A stretch of 64,000 bases of DNA from Puccinia triticina. Its lineage: Eukaryota; Basidiomycota; Pucciniomycetes; Pucciniales; Pucciniaceae. A program made the position numbers and the translations under genes. Each line of letters opens with the position of its first letter. The first letter of the stretch is position 1. The DNA is taken from the NCBI RefSeq assembly GCF_026914185.1, contig NC_070560.1:408001-472000 (forward strand), read 5' to 3'. The notes beneath the pieces were generated by a model. That model ran no database searches and had not been told where the DNA came from. It saw only the letters and a program-made list of their open reading frames with translations. Shown here one piece after another: positions 51,783 through 63,190 of this stretch.

Positions 51783-52189
51783 CAAGGGTGGGCAGTTACG
51801 TTATCAAGTTATCCATTAATTTCATCTGTAAGTTAGATTTTGGTGGCCTATATCTTTGTTTATTGGCAATTCAAATAAAACAAATCTTTATGTGGTTATA
51901 ATGAATGATTTTTTCAACTTTGGAGATATAGGCTTTACCTCTGTAAAAAAGTATCCCTGAACAGAAACCTGAAATTAGTTATCCAACCAAATAGTTACGG
52001 ATAACTGAATTTTTGACCTAGATTTAATGACTAAAAAGCAGCCAGTGAGCTTATATGTAAATACAATGAATATATGTTAGGAGGACTATCAAGCAACACA
52101 AAGATACAATAAAAACTCTATTGCACCTCTCTACAGCTTTTTACAGTCAGTTGCAGCCAGATTTTCATCTGGATAACTGCCCACCCTTG
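51783..52189. mobile_element. 407-bp MITE in the Ty3 fragment
   Basis: Ends CAAGGGTGGGCAGTTA and TAACTGCCCACCCTTG. A 7-bp duplication CCAGCGG at 51776-51782 and 52190-52196 is confirmed by the uninterrupted sequence of the intact Ty3 copy (one CCAGCGG near 11005). The interior is AT-rich. Confidence 0.88.
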
Positions 52190-52541
52190 CCAGCGGGAAT
52201 TGCATACGGAGTCAAGGCCGCTGACGGCGTTCAAGACGCAATTGGGGCTTTTTCAGCTTACCCGGCTTCTGCAGGGTGCTACTAACTCGGTGGTGGTGTA
52301 TCAGGCGCAGATGTCCTGGATCCTTCAGGATGAGTTACCTCACACGGCGCAGATATTTATTGATGATGCGGCCGTGAAAGGACCAAGGAGTGACTACGGC
52401 GGAGCGGCGTTGGCGGAAAACCCTAATATTCATTGGTTTATCTGGGAGTACGCGGTGGCTCTGGAGCGGGTTCTGTTCTGGATCGAGGAAGCGGGCCTTA
52501 CGGTTTCAGGGAAGAAGTTTGCGGTTTGTGTACCAGCGCTG

Positions 52542-53336
52542 TGGAGCTCTGACCGGTGCTGGGCCGTCGGCAGTTACTGGAAGGGAGAGTTGCGCTGTGC
52601 GCTGCCTTCGCGGTGGTCCGGAAAAGAGATGAGGAATTGAGGATAGCGGAAGTTGGAGGGGGATTTGTTGAGAGACGACAAGGTGTAGATTCCCGTTGGC
52701 GGTAGTTTGTTGTTGAGGATCTGAAGAGGAAAGGGGTCCGGCGAAGAGGGCCGGAGGATGTGATCTAAAGAAGGGATTTGGGGAAATGTGACTCGAGGTG
52801 CTGAGAGTTTGAACTCAGAAGACACGCGGACTCAGAGAGGGATCAATAAGATTAAGATTCTGGATGGATGATCTGAAAAGCCAAAAGAAAAGGGTTCAGA
52901 CGAAGTCCATGCCTCCCCATCATCTGAGTTTGAGCTGAACTCAGACTCTGGGGACTGTGACATGTTGTGGACACTAGGTCATCATACACCTGCGCGCCTC
53001 TGCGCGCACAACAACAAGACAAGAAGGAAAAGAAAACAACACAAAAACAAAGAAAACACACAACAACACACCAACCCACCACATACATCTCCATCCAAAA
53101 GCGCGCATATAAGAAAAGAGAAAAGACAAGACAAGACAAGATAAGAAAGAGAAGGAAGAGATAAAACAGACAAAACAAAGGCAAATAGGGGGGGGAGGAG
53201 ATCCTGAAACGCCTTGAGGATCTTGAGGACTGAGTTCTTGAGACTGGGGGATGAAAGCTGACTATCTTGAGGACTGGATACACTCCGCGCGCTGCTGATT
53301 TGATCTGAATCACCGCCTGTACCATTTGGTGCACCA
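52542..53336 (+). mobile_element. Unclassified 0.8 kb repeat, copy 2
   Basis: Starts TGGAGCTCTGACCGGTGCT, like 31583. The duplication CAGCGCTG lies at 52534-52541 and 53337-53344; it can be extended imperfectly to about 14-16 bp (GTGTACCAGCGCTG against GTGCACCACAGCGCTG). Interior order matches copy 1: GC-rich head, a GCGCGC pair near 52990, an A/G-rich tract, CTTGAGGA repeats and an ACCATTT end. Confidence 0.75.
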
Positions 53337-54047
53337 CAGCGCTGGAGGTCCTGGGGCACGAGGTGTCTAGAGACGGACGGCGGGTCGCAGAACCCAAGCG
53401 GAACAAGATACTGGATTGGCTGAAACCACGGACGGCGTCTCATATCCTGCAGTTCCTCGGGTTATGTAGTTTTGTGCGCATGTTCATCGAGAGGTTTGCG
53501 GAAATTGTGAGTCCGATGCGGAGATTGACACGCAAGAATGGGGAATGGAACTGGAACCAAGAATGTGACGAGGCGTTTGCAATGCTGAAGGACATAGTAG
53601 GCAGAAAGATCTTGTGAAAGGAACTCAACTACAATAGCGACGGAATCTGTTTGGCGGTGGACTCAAGTGAGTTTGGTGCGGGCGGAGTACTCACCCAGGA
53701 AGAGGACGGGAAGGATTGGCCCGTGCTGTATGAATTGGTGACGTTTACAGACGTGGAATCACGGTATTCTCAGCCAAAGCTGGAACTGTGCGGAGTTGCT
53801 AAAATCGTGCGGATATTGCAACACATACTGTGGGGTGTCTATTTCGAATTACTGGTTGATGCGGATGATCAACTTTCCGTTGTTGCCTAATGCCCCTATG
53901 ACGCGGTGGGTGGCATTCTTGCAGTTGTTTTCTTTCAAAGTGGTGCACGTGCCGGGCAAGGCGTTCACATTACCGGACGCGCTTTCCTGCATTCCCCTGG
54001 GTGATGATGAGGATCGATTTGCACTGGCGGAACAGTTGGACGTGGAG

Positions 54048-54349
54048 TGATGAGCGAAACAGGGACTAGAGACAGCGGGCACGAGGCGATGGTGAGTGAG
54101 GATGATGTGGAAGGATTGATTTCACGTCAGACAAAGAGAAAAGAAGGAAAACTATACCTAGAGACAGCGGGCACGAGGCGATGGTGAGTGAGGATGATGT
54201 GGAAGGATGAGGAAAGAGTCCTTCCACACCCGCTGCCTCAGGTAAACTAGCTACAAGCAGTGACATCTGAGTGAAATGTAAGAAACATGTATGTAGCATA
54301 CTTGACAGAGAAAAAGAAAAATGGAAGAGACAAAACTGTAATCTTAACA
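54048..54349. mobile_element. 302-bp solo LTR-like insertion
   Basis: Begins TGATGAGCG and ends CTTAACA, with the 5-bp duplication TGGAG at 54043-54047 and 54350-54354. The intact Ty3 copy has a single TGGAG here. It contains a 52-bp tandem-like duplication (CTAGAGACAGCGGGCACGAG at 54065 and 54157). Confidence 0.82.
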
Positions 54350-54935
54350 TGGAGCGGCGGATTCTTGATGTGCGCATGGCAAAGGAGGACAGAGGCTTGC
54401 CAGTGACCCAGACGACAAGGTATGAGTACTTGGCGGTGTTCCTGACAACTCTTCGCTACCCTGCGGGAATTGGGCAGATAGTTCAGCGCTGGATCAAGCG
54501 TAAAGCGGCGAATTTTTTTGTGCATGAGGGCAAGCTATGGCGTTGGAGTGCGCCGGTACACCAGCTGAGGTTTTCTAATGCTTTATGAGGCTAGACAAGC
54601 CGCGACATGTTTTACTATTCCCTGAAGGATTTTCTTCACTGAATTCCTCATTGTTGTATAGCGCAAAAAAGCTCAACCAAAAACATGTGAACAACAGCCT
54701 TAACAGGAACCAGGTTGTTTGGTGATCATGGTTCTATTTTGAGCGAGAGCACTCTTTGATATTAAGAAGGAGAATAGCCATATTTTATTGCATGCTTTCA
54801 AAAAAACAAATGTTTGCCCAGAGATGATATTCAAAAAACAAAGATGACAGCATTAATAATGAAAGTCAGAAAAAGCCTGAAAAATAACAAAAATTTGAGG
54901 CCCATAAAACCATCAATGATAATTTGAGCTTCTTG

Positions 54936-55215
54936 CAACACCGCAACAGCTATGCTACGCTACAAAAAGCGGCATTATAGCGTAGCTTAGCGATGTCCCG
55001 CTATTCCTACAACCGCATAGCGAAAGCGGAGCGGGATTGTCGCTACTATCAGCGGTAGCGTAGCGACAGTCCCGCTATGATAAATTGGAACTCCATGTAG
55101 CGGAGCGAATTTTTTGCGCTATTGCTATAAAATAGCGAAGCTTTAGCGCAGTAGCGCACCAATGCGCTATTCTCCGCTGTTAGCGGGGAAACCACGCTTT
55201 ACCGCTATCAGCGCC
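54936..55215. mobile_element. CGCTA-mosaic element, copy 3 (one end)
   Basis: Begins CAACACCGCAACAGCTATGC, matching the terminus of the two complete copies, and has the same CGCTA/TAGCG mosaic interior. The opposite terminus was not found, so it is truncated or diverged on the right. Confidence 0.6.
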
Positions 55216-55261
55216 TGAAAAGTGCATCCCGGGCGCGCAGCGCAGTCTCACCAATCAATGT

Positions 55262-56920
55262 GTGATTGGACACAAGATGCACCACCCTGAGGCGGTGCCC
55301 AGAACCTGCCCTGCCCTCTTTGAGACACCAGTTCTTACCCAAAAAAGCTCATCTGATTTACCAATGGCCGACACAAACCGTGATTCAACCCCAGACGACA
55401 TTCAAACCATCCCAAATCCCGATTCTACCAGTACTCCTGCCCATCGCCCACCCATCCCGCCAAAAACGAGGCAATCTGCCCGCAAAAATAATCCAACTGC
55501 CACCCCAGGGTTTGTTTCAACTGACGCTGATTCTCGCAGAACCCTCAGAGTCCTTGTTCCTAAAGAAAGATCAAAGGAATCAAATGCTACAACCGGCTCC
55601 GAGCCCCAGGTATGTTTATAAATTATCTTGTCATTTCTCCGGGTGGCATATTTATATGTCTATATCTAATTCCACATTTGTTACCTTTCAGACCGAACCC
55701 TCCTCAACCCAAGAGACCAGTGCTGGGCCCAAAACCATTTACAACATGACGCAGGACTCAGATGACGAAAACAAGAAAGCGGCCGCGCTTTCACTCAAGT
55801 CCAAATCCGAAAAAAAGATTGCACCGCGCAAGGATGGAACCGACAGTGTGCTTGTTTATTTTACCCAGATCGGAGATTCTCTTTCGTATAATTGTGTCTG
55901 GTGCAAAAAGATCGTCAAAGCGTTGACCTCCTCGTACTACAACTTGAAGATTCACCGTGATGGTGTTGACTGTAAAGGAACGATTCGAGCTGCTTGCCCC
56001 AATCAAACCAGGGCTATTGCGCAAGGTTGCAAGCTACCTCCGACTGCGGCTCAAATTGCTCAAGAATCCTCCGAGTCGGACAAGAAGTCAGGAACTGCAC
56101 TGTCAGTGTTTGTTACAAAGGGCTGTTTTGAAAATCATACTTCGAACAAATTGATGGTCTACTGGCTTATTGAGCATTCACAACCGTGGGCTCGCTTCGA
56201 AGATAGGACGTTGCGTATTGTCTGTGACAATATGAATCCCCAATCGGTCTTCTATTCCCGAACCTGGGCGGCAAAAACGGCTCAAAGCCTTTATCTAGCG
56301 CTTCAGCAAGCAGTATTGGCTGATATCAAGGTGATCTCGATGTTTTGAAACTAGTCTTTGTTTAATTGCCACCAAAACTAATGCTCAATATTCTTCTTTT
56401 TAGAATGCCGACTCAAAGATCAGCCTTGTCTCCGATGTTTGGACTACCAAAGGAGGCCATAAAGCTTTCATTGTGATCTCAGCATGCTACATAACAAAGG
56501 AGTGGGTCTATCGATCACAGCACCTTTCAATCAAATACATATCATGGAACCACAAAGGAAAGTTCCTTGCTGCACCGTTGGCCAGGGTTGTCATAAAGAA
56601 CGATCTTCATAAAAAGATATGTACAGTTTTGTTTAATATGAACAGGTAAAATCTGTTTCAAATCCTGATCTTCGGTTTGCTTTTCTTACATCCTAGCAAA
56701 AACGACAGATTCAGGTTCCAATAACTTCATGATGACAGCTGAATTGTTGAGTTTAATCAGCGATCATGATGGAACGTTCTGGGATCATTCGGTCAATCAT
56801 CAGCGCTGTTTCTGTCACGTAATATCACTTATCTTGGGCGCGGGCATTGCTGCTATAAAGCTATCCACTGCTGAGGGCCCTCCTCCGCGAAAACCCGAAT
56901 CAATCACCTCAGAACTCTGG
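55262..56920 (+). pseudogene. hAT transposase, spliced and 3'-truncated
   Basis: Exon 1 to 55609, intron 55610-55691, exon 2 55692-56330, intron 56331-56403, exon 3 56404-56645, then further sequence to about 56905. All junctions are GT-AG, and the first three exons are in phase. Features: a Pro/Ser/Thr-rich N-terminus, a BED-like zinc finger (YNCVWCKKIVKALTSSYYNL), the hAT catalytic region (SLVSDVWTTKGGHKAFIVIS), then TDSGSNN and NHQRCFCHVISLILGAG. The last part needs a one-base frame change. The C-terminal dimerisation domain is missing where a minus-strand gag sequence begins. The start may be ATG 55277 or 55364. Confidence 0.82.
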
Positions 56921-57905
56921 TCCAATCAGACAGGAGCGCAGTGTCAAATAATTCGTCTTTGACCTCTGTCCATGAGAGGGTGAGGAGACGGGGCGCCGCT
57001 GACTGATAGAAGGAAAGAAGGTTCGTCTCCGAGATCAACCGGCCGATGAGGAGAGTTTTATGCCGATCCTCCGTAATTTCTTTGGATGTGAAAAAGATTT
57101 CGACGCCGTTGATCCAGACGAGAAAGGATTCAATCTCCATGTACGGGCCCGTGTATTTAGGGGCGTCAGTAGTGTTGACTTTCCAAAGGTCCACCTGGCC
57201 TGATGGTTGTTGGGAGGGTCGGTTAAGAAGATTGATGAACGCTTCCTTAAGTCGACCCATGCGGCCTTCATTTACTTCATCGCTGCGGGCCAGGCGGGCC
57301 GTATATTCTGCGCGTTCCGCTTGTGCCTGCACAATGCTAGCCTGCTGTGCCGCCATCATCATCTTCATGTAATCCTTTGTCGAGAGATTGGAGGTCGTCA
57401 ACGAAGGGGCTGGGGCCGAGGACCCGGCTGGGGTGGCGGTACTCCCCGCGTTTGGCAACCCAGTGTGGTCCATTGGTGTGGGCTGTTTTTCGTCTCCAGC
57501 CGAACCGGGCGCGAGGGAGGAGCCGTCCATGAGTGCTGCACGAGTGGGTGATGGTGGTAGAGGGTGGGCTTCGGGTGGAAGAGGATGTTCGGACGGGGAG
57601 ATTGTCAGGGGTGTCGGCTCAGAGGCTCCAATGTGGTTCCTAGTAAGTAGAGAGTCGTGGAGAGGGGATGGAAGAGAAGCTGGAGCCGAGCCGACCACGA
57701 GAGGGGGGTCAGGGTTTGGAAGGGTCTCGGACGGTTCAGTTGGGTCCAGATGGTATGACGTTGGTGTGGTCTCGGTCCTTTGGGCCGTTAGGGCAGCCTG
57801 TTGCAATCGTCGTTGTTCCGTTCGCGCGCGGCGTAAGATTTCTTCAGGGTCAGTGAAAGGGAAGAGTTTGTTGGAGGAGGTCGTTCGCCGGGTTGACATC
57901 AACAA
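56904..57905 (-). CDS. gag: LTR-retrotransposon Gag, truncated
   Basis: 333 aa. The N-terminus is basic (EEILRRARTEQRRLQQAAL), followed by a long Pro/Ser/Thr-rich linker, then a coiled-coil and a gag core (KYTGPYMEIESFLVWINGVEIFF, RLISETNLLSFYQ). No zinc knuckle remains. The 3' end coincides with the junction to the hAT gene near 56905-56925. It lies 290 bp downstream of a TGGTATCAGAAC primer-binding site, so it is the gag of a minus-strand element that has lost pol. Confidence 0.8.
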   Translation of the reverse strand: MLMSTRRTTSSNKLFPFTDPEEILRRARTEQRRLQQAALTAQRTETTPTSYHLDPTEPSETLPNPDPPLVVGSAPASLPSPLHDSLLTRNHIGASEPTPLTISPSEHPLPPEAHPLPPSPTRAALMDGSSLAPGSAGDEKQPTPMDHTGLPNAGSTATPAGSSAPAPSLTTSNLSTKDYMKMMMAAQQASIVQAQAERAEYTARLARSDEVNEGRMGRLKEAFINLLNRPSQQPSGQVDLWKVNTTDAPKYTGPYMEIESFLVWINGVEIFFTSKEITEDRHKTLLIGRLISETNLLSFYQSAAPRLLTLSWTEVKDELFDTALLSDWTRVLR

Positions 57906-58180
57906 AGAGTAGGAGGTCGGGTGGGCAAGGAATAGTCCGAGTAATAGAGTTTAAGAGTCCGTTGATTCGGCAGGTTAAGTTCGGAGAGTCCGTGAGTTCG
58001 TAAGGTAAGTCCACGCAGCGGAATATTCAGATCCAAGCTTCAGTCAAGTTGGTCCGCTGCAATAAAGTTTGGAAAACATTTCTTTTGATTGCCGTCGTCG
58101 GAATCAGAAAAAAAAAGTGTAAGAGCCGAAGCTCTTCACTGAGCTATGGCGTTGGCACAGGGGAGACACCGTTCTCCTGA

Positions 58181-58192
58181 GTTCTGATACCA
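58181..58192 (-). promoter_or_regulatory. Primer-binding site TGGTATCAGAAC
   Basis: On the minus strand TGGTATCAGAAC follows the LTR end by 10 nt. It is one base from TGGTATCAGAGC, the usual initiator-Met tRNA-complementary site of many LTR elements. Confidence 0.75.
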
Positions 58193-58202
58193 ACGTCGGG
58201 CT

Positions 58203-58410
58203 TGATTGCAAATGGGGAACTAGCTCAGAGAGACAGTCAGTCAGGGGTCGGGTCTCTGCTATATACAATGGGTCTCAAGGGGAAGGAAGAGGAGAATGGA
58301 AACAAGAGAAACTTACCTAGCTCAGAGAGACAGTCAGTCAGGGGTCGGGTCTCTGCTGAGCTAGGAGGAGCGGTGACGGCGGGACTATAAGGAACTGTTG
58401 TTGTTCTGGT
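58203..58410 (-). repeat. LTR 3' part with duplicated segment
   Basis: In minus sense it ends TTTGCAATCA. It contains two copies of GACCCGACCCCTGACTGACT followed by GTCTCTCTGAGCTAG (58211-58250 and 58318-58357), separated by GTAAGT and a pyrimidine-rich stretch. The outer boundary is uncertain. Confidence 0.55.
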
Positions 58411-58429
58411 GACATGTTTGTGAACTCCA

Positions 58430-58775
58430 TAGCGTCCGCGGCGCGGGGGGTTTACAGTAACGACCAGTTGTAACCCCGGGCCCGTATCGTAACGGGCCTG
58501 ATTTTTTTGGTGTGTTACTTGCGTTACTAGTAGCGTAACGCGTTAACCACCGGTTAACGAGATAAAGAGGGGCAAATGGCCCCCTCTGGATCATATTCAG
58601 TCCGATATCTGCCCCTCTGTGCGGGCAGATATCGTAACGGATGTCAAACTTCAAAGATCTTCGGTGTGTGATATTGTAACGCCCTTCTGTTACGGTTAAC
58701 GGTAACGGTAACGAGAGAAAAACCGTTACGATATCGGTACGTTACCGATAACCATACTGTAACTACCCACCATTG
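58430..58775. repeat. GTAACGG-mosaic element
   Basis: Dense GTAACG, CGTTAC, GTTAACG and GATATCG motifs in both orientations. Possible ends GGGGGGTTTACAGTA (about 58445) and TACTGTAACTACCC (58754-58767) are partly inverted. No target duplication was found. The architecture resembles the CGCTA-mosaic elements. Confidence 0.55.
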
Positions 58776-58779
58776 ACTT

Positions 58780-59330
58780 GATGTGGATGGTGGATTTGAG
58801 TTTTATTTCCAAGCCAAGATGATTCAATGCCTTAGTCTTATGTAAAGGCCAAGATTCACCAAGTCAAACAATTTTAATTACTAACAGCTTGTTTGTTGCA
58901 TGGTTGGCATTTATCTTAGAAGTTGAACTTGTGCCTGATAACTGAAATGCACTTCTAAGAAATCATGTGAACATAAAACACTTCTCACAACTTCATCTTA
59001 AACAGAGGCAACTTTATCCATTGGACCCAGCTATCCAGAAACATATTAATTAAAAATCTCAGTGACTTTGTTCCACTGGTTCATTAAATGGGTACTCCAC
59101 ATTTACTGTTACAACATTTCAGAGGGGGCTGGGGTGATACATACAGATGGCTGGTTACAAGGGCCATGAAGCACCTGAGAGTGCAGCGGTGTAGCCGCCT
59201 TGTACTCTAGTTTTATATAAAACTAAAGAGTTTTTCAACAAAGGCGCCAAAATGCGCAACAATACTAAATTTTCAAATATTTAAGGTTTAAACCCTACAG
59301 GATTTTATAGTTTAAAATATCTGAGAGAAG
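58780..59330. other. No gene recognised
   Basis: AT-rich sequence with no long frames. Nothing recognised. Confidence 0.5.
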
Positions 59331-59339
59331 GCAAGCCAC

Positions 59340-59900
59340 TGTTGGGACACCACTTGTGGAACTCTCACGCAGGGCGTAAGCAGAGCTTGGAGGGGAAATG
59401 CAAAATATCACGGGAAATGACAGGTTACACGGGTGCTTGAAGGGCTGCCCTCCTGTAATTAAGCTCTAGGAGATACACTTTTTATTTTAGTGTGGCGCAA
59501 TCTTCCTGAATTTATCTATTTTAAATCTTGTTACTATTTTAAACCTTGTAATATGTAATTTTGATGTAATGTTATGATTTTAGAAGAGTTTTGGCGTGAT
59601 GAGTACTCTGGGAGATTCCTGAACTTAAATTAATAAGTCAGATTTTTGAGTCAAGTGAGAAGTTGAGGCAATATTTGATAAGGGGCAATTTTATAAGACA
59701 ATGTTGGAAGGGGGCAATTTTTGATGTGATGTCTGCTGAATGATATCAATTTTCATTCACTAATGCAAGCATGAGGGGGAAAGAAAACAAGAAGGGGCAA
59801 GAGAGGCCTCCTTTGATAGGAAAAATCACATCTGAGAGTGATTTACAATGGAATGAAATAAATGTACTAATGGGGAAAGCTGTTCAATGCAATGTGAAAT
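59340..59900. repeat. Diverged repeat, partner of 63190-63620
   Basis: Shares with 63190-63620, in the same order, GAGCTTGGAGGGGAAA, CTGCCCTCCTG, CTCTRGGAGA and CTAATGCAAGCATGAG. Identity is low overall. Could be an old LTR pair or two dispersed repeats. Confidence 0.5.
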
Positions 59901-61200
59901 AATTGTACCAATTGGGAAAGATTTACATATGTAATGAAAACAATTACCCCTTTGGGTTATGATCACTTGGCTTGGACTAATTGGGAAGGAAAATTATGTC
60001 TAAGAAGTGATTTGCTACATGTGATTGAAGATCAAAGTGGGGAAATTTCTTATTGGGGAAAATATGACCTAATTCAGGTGATTGCCAAGTTATGAGTGGT
60101 TTTTAAGTGAACTTGTGATAAAATAAACACCATGTGAAAACAAAATTGTGTACATGTGATTTCAAGGGTGTTCAGCGCTTTTGAGCGCTTTAAGGTGAAC
60201 AGTTCTTATGTAATTTGTATGTAATAGCCTTATAACTTGTAAACTGAATTCTTCCACGCTTTTTGACGGTGTGTAAATAACTTTAATGTATGTGAAATGT
60301 ATTTTTAACTTATTTTCAAAGATTTTGGTTTTGATTGGTCTTACCACACCGGCAATACGCCGTCCAACCCAAGCCTCCCTACAAAAGCGGTCAGGGCCGT
60401 TTGCCCACTGTTTGACCACAAAAAGCCCTCGTTCTCCAATAGCTTTTGGCACACCTCCCGGGCCAACTCACAAGACACACTCAATTAAGTTTTACAGCCA
60501 CCTGGGCACTTTTTTTGTTTTTTTATTGCATGGTACAGTGTTTTTTGGTTTTGTTTTTCATCTCTTTTTTTCTTTTTTTGGTCTGCTTTTATGGCTGGCT
60601 AGAGAAGAGAAGAGGGGAGAGAGGAAGAGAGGGAATTTATCTACCAGAGCTTTGACACTCCGGGTCTCGTCTCGCAACATGATCTCGGCAGGTGTCGGCT
60701 TACGTTTGGACTGCCGCCTTTCACTTGGTACACTGGAATGACGTCGGTTGACGCCCGAGCTTGTTGACTAGGCGCCTCCGGATGCAGAGTGGCTGGGCGA
60801 GGCGATGGAGACGGCCAATGAGGAGTTAGTCAAATGATAAAAATGAGGAAGATCATTAGTCGACGGGTTGACAGGCTGCTCAAAGATCCTCCGCCTCTCT
60901 CGGATCGATTGGCTGGACCTCGGAAAAGGTTTGGACTGCTGTGGCGTGGTCAGGCTGACTGTCGTCGAAGAGGCGCTACGGGGAGTATGTATGAGCTCTG
61001 CAGATCGAATGAATATTCGGACAAGAGTATTTCTTGGGCAATTTTACATTGCTTGGAGCTTACCAGTTCTGCCAAGTTTGTGGGCTTTGAAGGCCTTTCT
61101 ACCTTTGGGCGCGCCGATCGGAGCACGTTGCTTGTGAGATACGGAATGAGAGGATAAAGTTGAAGGTCTGGATGAGGTTGTGGGTTGGTGAGGGTGGGGG
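59901..61200. other. No gene recognised
   Basis: Short frames without motifs. T-rich tracts occur near 60505-60590. The frames at 60286-60741 and 60834-61157 show no family resemblance. Confidence 0.4.
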
Positions 61201-61214
61201 AGATGGAGGGTGAA

Positions 61215-61370
61215 GTGTCCTCCAATGAGGGGACTTGGGAAAAAATGAGGAGTGCGGATGGGTGGGCCCCAAGGGTGATGTATCTCCAATGAGGGGACTT
61301 GGGAAAAAATGAGGAGTGCGGATGGGTGAGCCCTGAGGGCCAAGGCCCCAAGGGTGATGTATCTCCGATA
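61215..61370. repeat. 64-bp tandem duplication
   Basis: CTCCAATGAGGGGACTTGGG followed by AAAAAATGAGGAGTGCGGA occurs at 61220 and again at 61284, with a partial third copy near 61360. Frames on the minus strand repeat accordingly. Confidence 0.85.
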
Positions 61371-61479
61371 AGCGGAGTTGTCTTGGGCCCCTTTTGGGTT
61401 AGGGCTGTTCTGACAGCATCTTGTGTTCCAGCTGGCAGGTGTCTGGTCAACCATGTTCGTCGGCAAACCAACCCCAGGC

Positions 61480-63190
61480 AAGTTATGTTAAACTTGCCTG
61501 GAGTCAAGTGGCGGCGGTTCGGCTGTTAATTTGGCTGGCAGTTTGACGGCTGACGGGAGGCCGTTAGGTGAGCGGTCAATCTGACTGTCACTTGGCTCTG
61601 ACGGCAGTTTTGACGGCCGAAACCCTAATCCGTGCAACTGCCGTGTACAGCCCGTGAGTCGCCTGAGGAACTCACACCTCAAACTCACCGCCCTTCTTAT
61701 AGGTGTTCCACCCCGCCAAGCTCGATGCGACCCAAAGACCACACCATATCCAAGCGACGAGTGTACACAACCGCAACCCATCCCGCCACACCGTCCCCAC
61801 TACGATGCCCAAAGCCACCTCCCAAACATTCACCGCTGGATGAGTGGGGCGTCAAATTGGCGGCGACCGTGGCGCCCCATTGACCCCGCATGGGAAACTA
61901 CACCGCGGGGCCAATCGAGAGGGGGCGGGGCGCGACCAACTTTGAAAAAACAGCCACGCCAAATCGGCGCCCCTTGTGACCCATAATTGCCACGGCGTGG
62001 CGCATACAAGAGCCACCGCCCCCATGACCGACACTGGGTCGGTACAAGTCTTGGAGCCGCCATCAGGAGTCCCTCGGGACCCTCGCGTGCCTGGGCATCC
62101 TAATGACTGGCCGGGTTCCTCCCCCTCGCGCCATTTGTTGGATCGCCAGCCATGAGTCTCGAGATCACTACGCCCCGAGGGCGGGAGGACTGGTTCGTCC
62201 CTCGGGGGGCTCCATGCTGCCCTTACGTTGCTCAGGCCTGCATCTCATGGCCGAGCCCCGGCTCGGCCTTGGGCCATGTCGGAAGGACATGCCCTCAGGT
62301 TCTTGGCACAACACGTCCATCATGTTTCATCCTGCTACACCCCCAGGATGAAACAGGATGCTCTGCAGAGCCCCCCCCCCCCTCATTTTCCCACCTCTAA
62401 AGGGCATCCCCCCCCCTGGCATCGGCCAAGGGCCTGTTGTTCCCCAGTTCTGTTATTATTAACAACATGCAATGAATAAGACCGAATACCCATGAATCTT
62501 GTATGCGGCCGACCCATGATGCCTGCCCCAACTGGGGCCACAAGCCCACCGGGATCTATTCTGCCCTGCCTCGTGCCCCCAAGTGAGCGTCCCCTGCTCG
62601 TCTGAGCGCCGCGCCTGCTGTCACATTGGGCCAATAGGTGAACCGACCGTCGTACGCCTCCGGCACGCCCGCCCCGTCGTCCAGCTCGCCTGTCAGTTAT
62701 GCGGATTATGGCCGACCGGTTGGGCCCTCAGGTGGAGGCCCCGGATACGTCTCACTAGACGCTCACAACCCGCCCCTTTGGGGCCGCGCAGTCGCCAAGT
62801 CTTGTCGACATGGGTGCCACCCTGTCGCGCGATTGCGCCGCCCCTCAAATCGCCTTTTTATGCGACCCCCAACGCGTCGACCATGGGACAGGGGCATCCC
62901 ATGGCCAAACCGGTGGGGCGACCCAAGTCCGCCCTTTTGGAGTGCGGCGGCCTCGGGGAGACCCACTTGGGAGGCCCCTGGGACCTCCCTGACGGTCCCA
63001 AGGTCGTCTTTGGGGGCGCCTGTGGGGCGGTGTCCCTAGGGTCGAACCAGGGTCGCCGCCTAATGGCTGGGTCATGGGGGCGCCCCACTGATGGTTTCTG
63101 GGGCGACTCGACCGCCCCGCGGTGTATGCCTCAGTGGCGCGCTGTGACCATACCCTCCACGGGCGCTCGCTATATGTGGCGAGTGGGGTG
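61480..63190. other. GC-rich island, no gene recognised
   Basis: GC content is visibly above both flanks, especially at 62100-63190. A CCAGGCAAGTT...AACTTGCCTGG stem lies at 61476-61502 and a CATCCTG...CAGGATG stem near 62325-62355. Long frames on both strands (for example 62583-63191) follow from GC richness and show no domain. May be an inserted repeat of different base composition. Confidence 0.45.

Larger units (their letters stand above)
51283..54563 (+). pseudogene. pol: Decayed second copy of the Ty3 pol, cut by three insertions
   Basis: Parallel to 10525-12300 of the intact element at roughly 90% identity by eye: RT start ACGGCGGAAAGGATGGCC, FIDDAAVKG (near 52353), RNase H AVDSSEFGAGG (53650) and LCGVAKIVR. 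It carries stops and small indels, including an 18-bp tandem duplication at 51735-51770 and a 14-nt deletion near 53867. It ends abruptly at 54563, before the integrase zinc module. Three insertions cut it (51783-52189, 52542-53336, 54048-54349), each with a target duplication. Confidence 0.93.
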
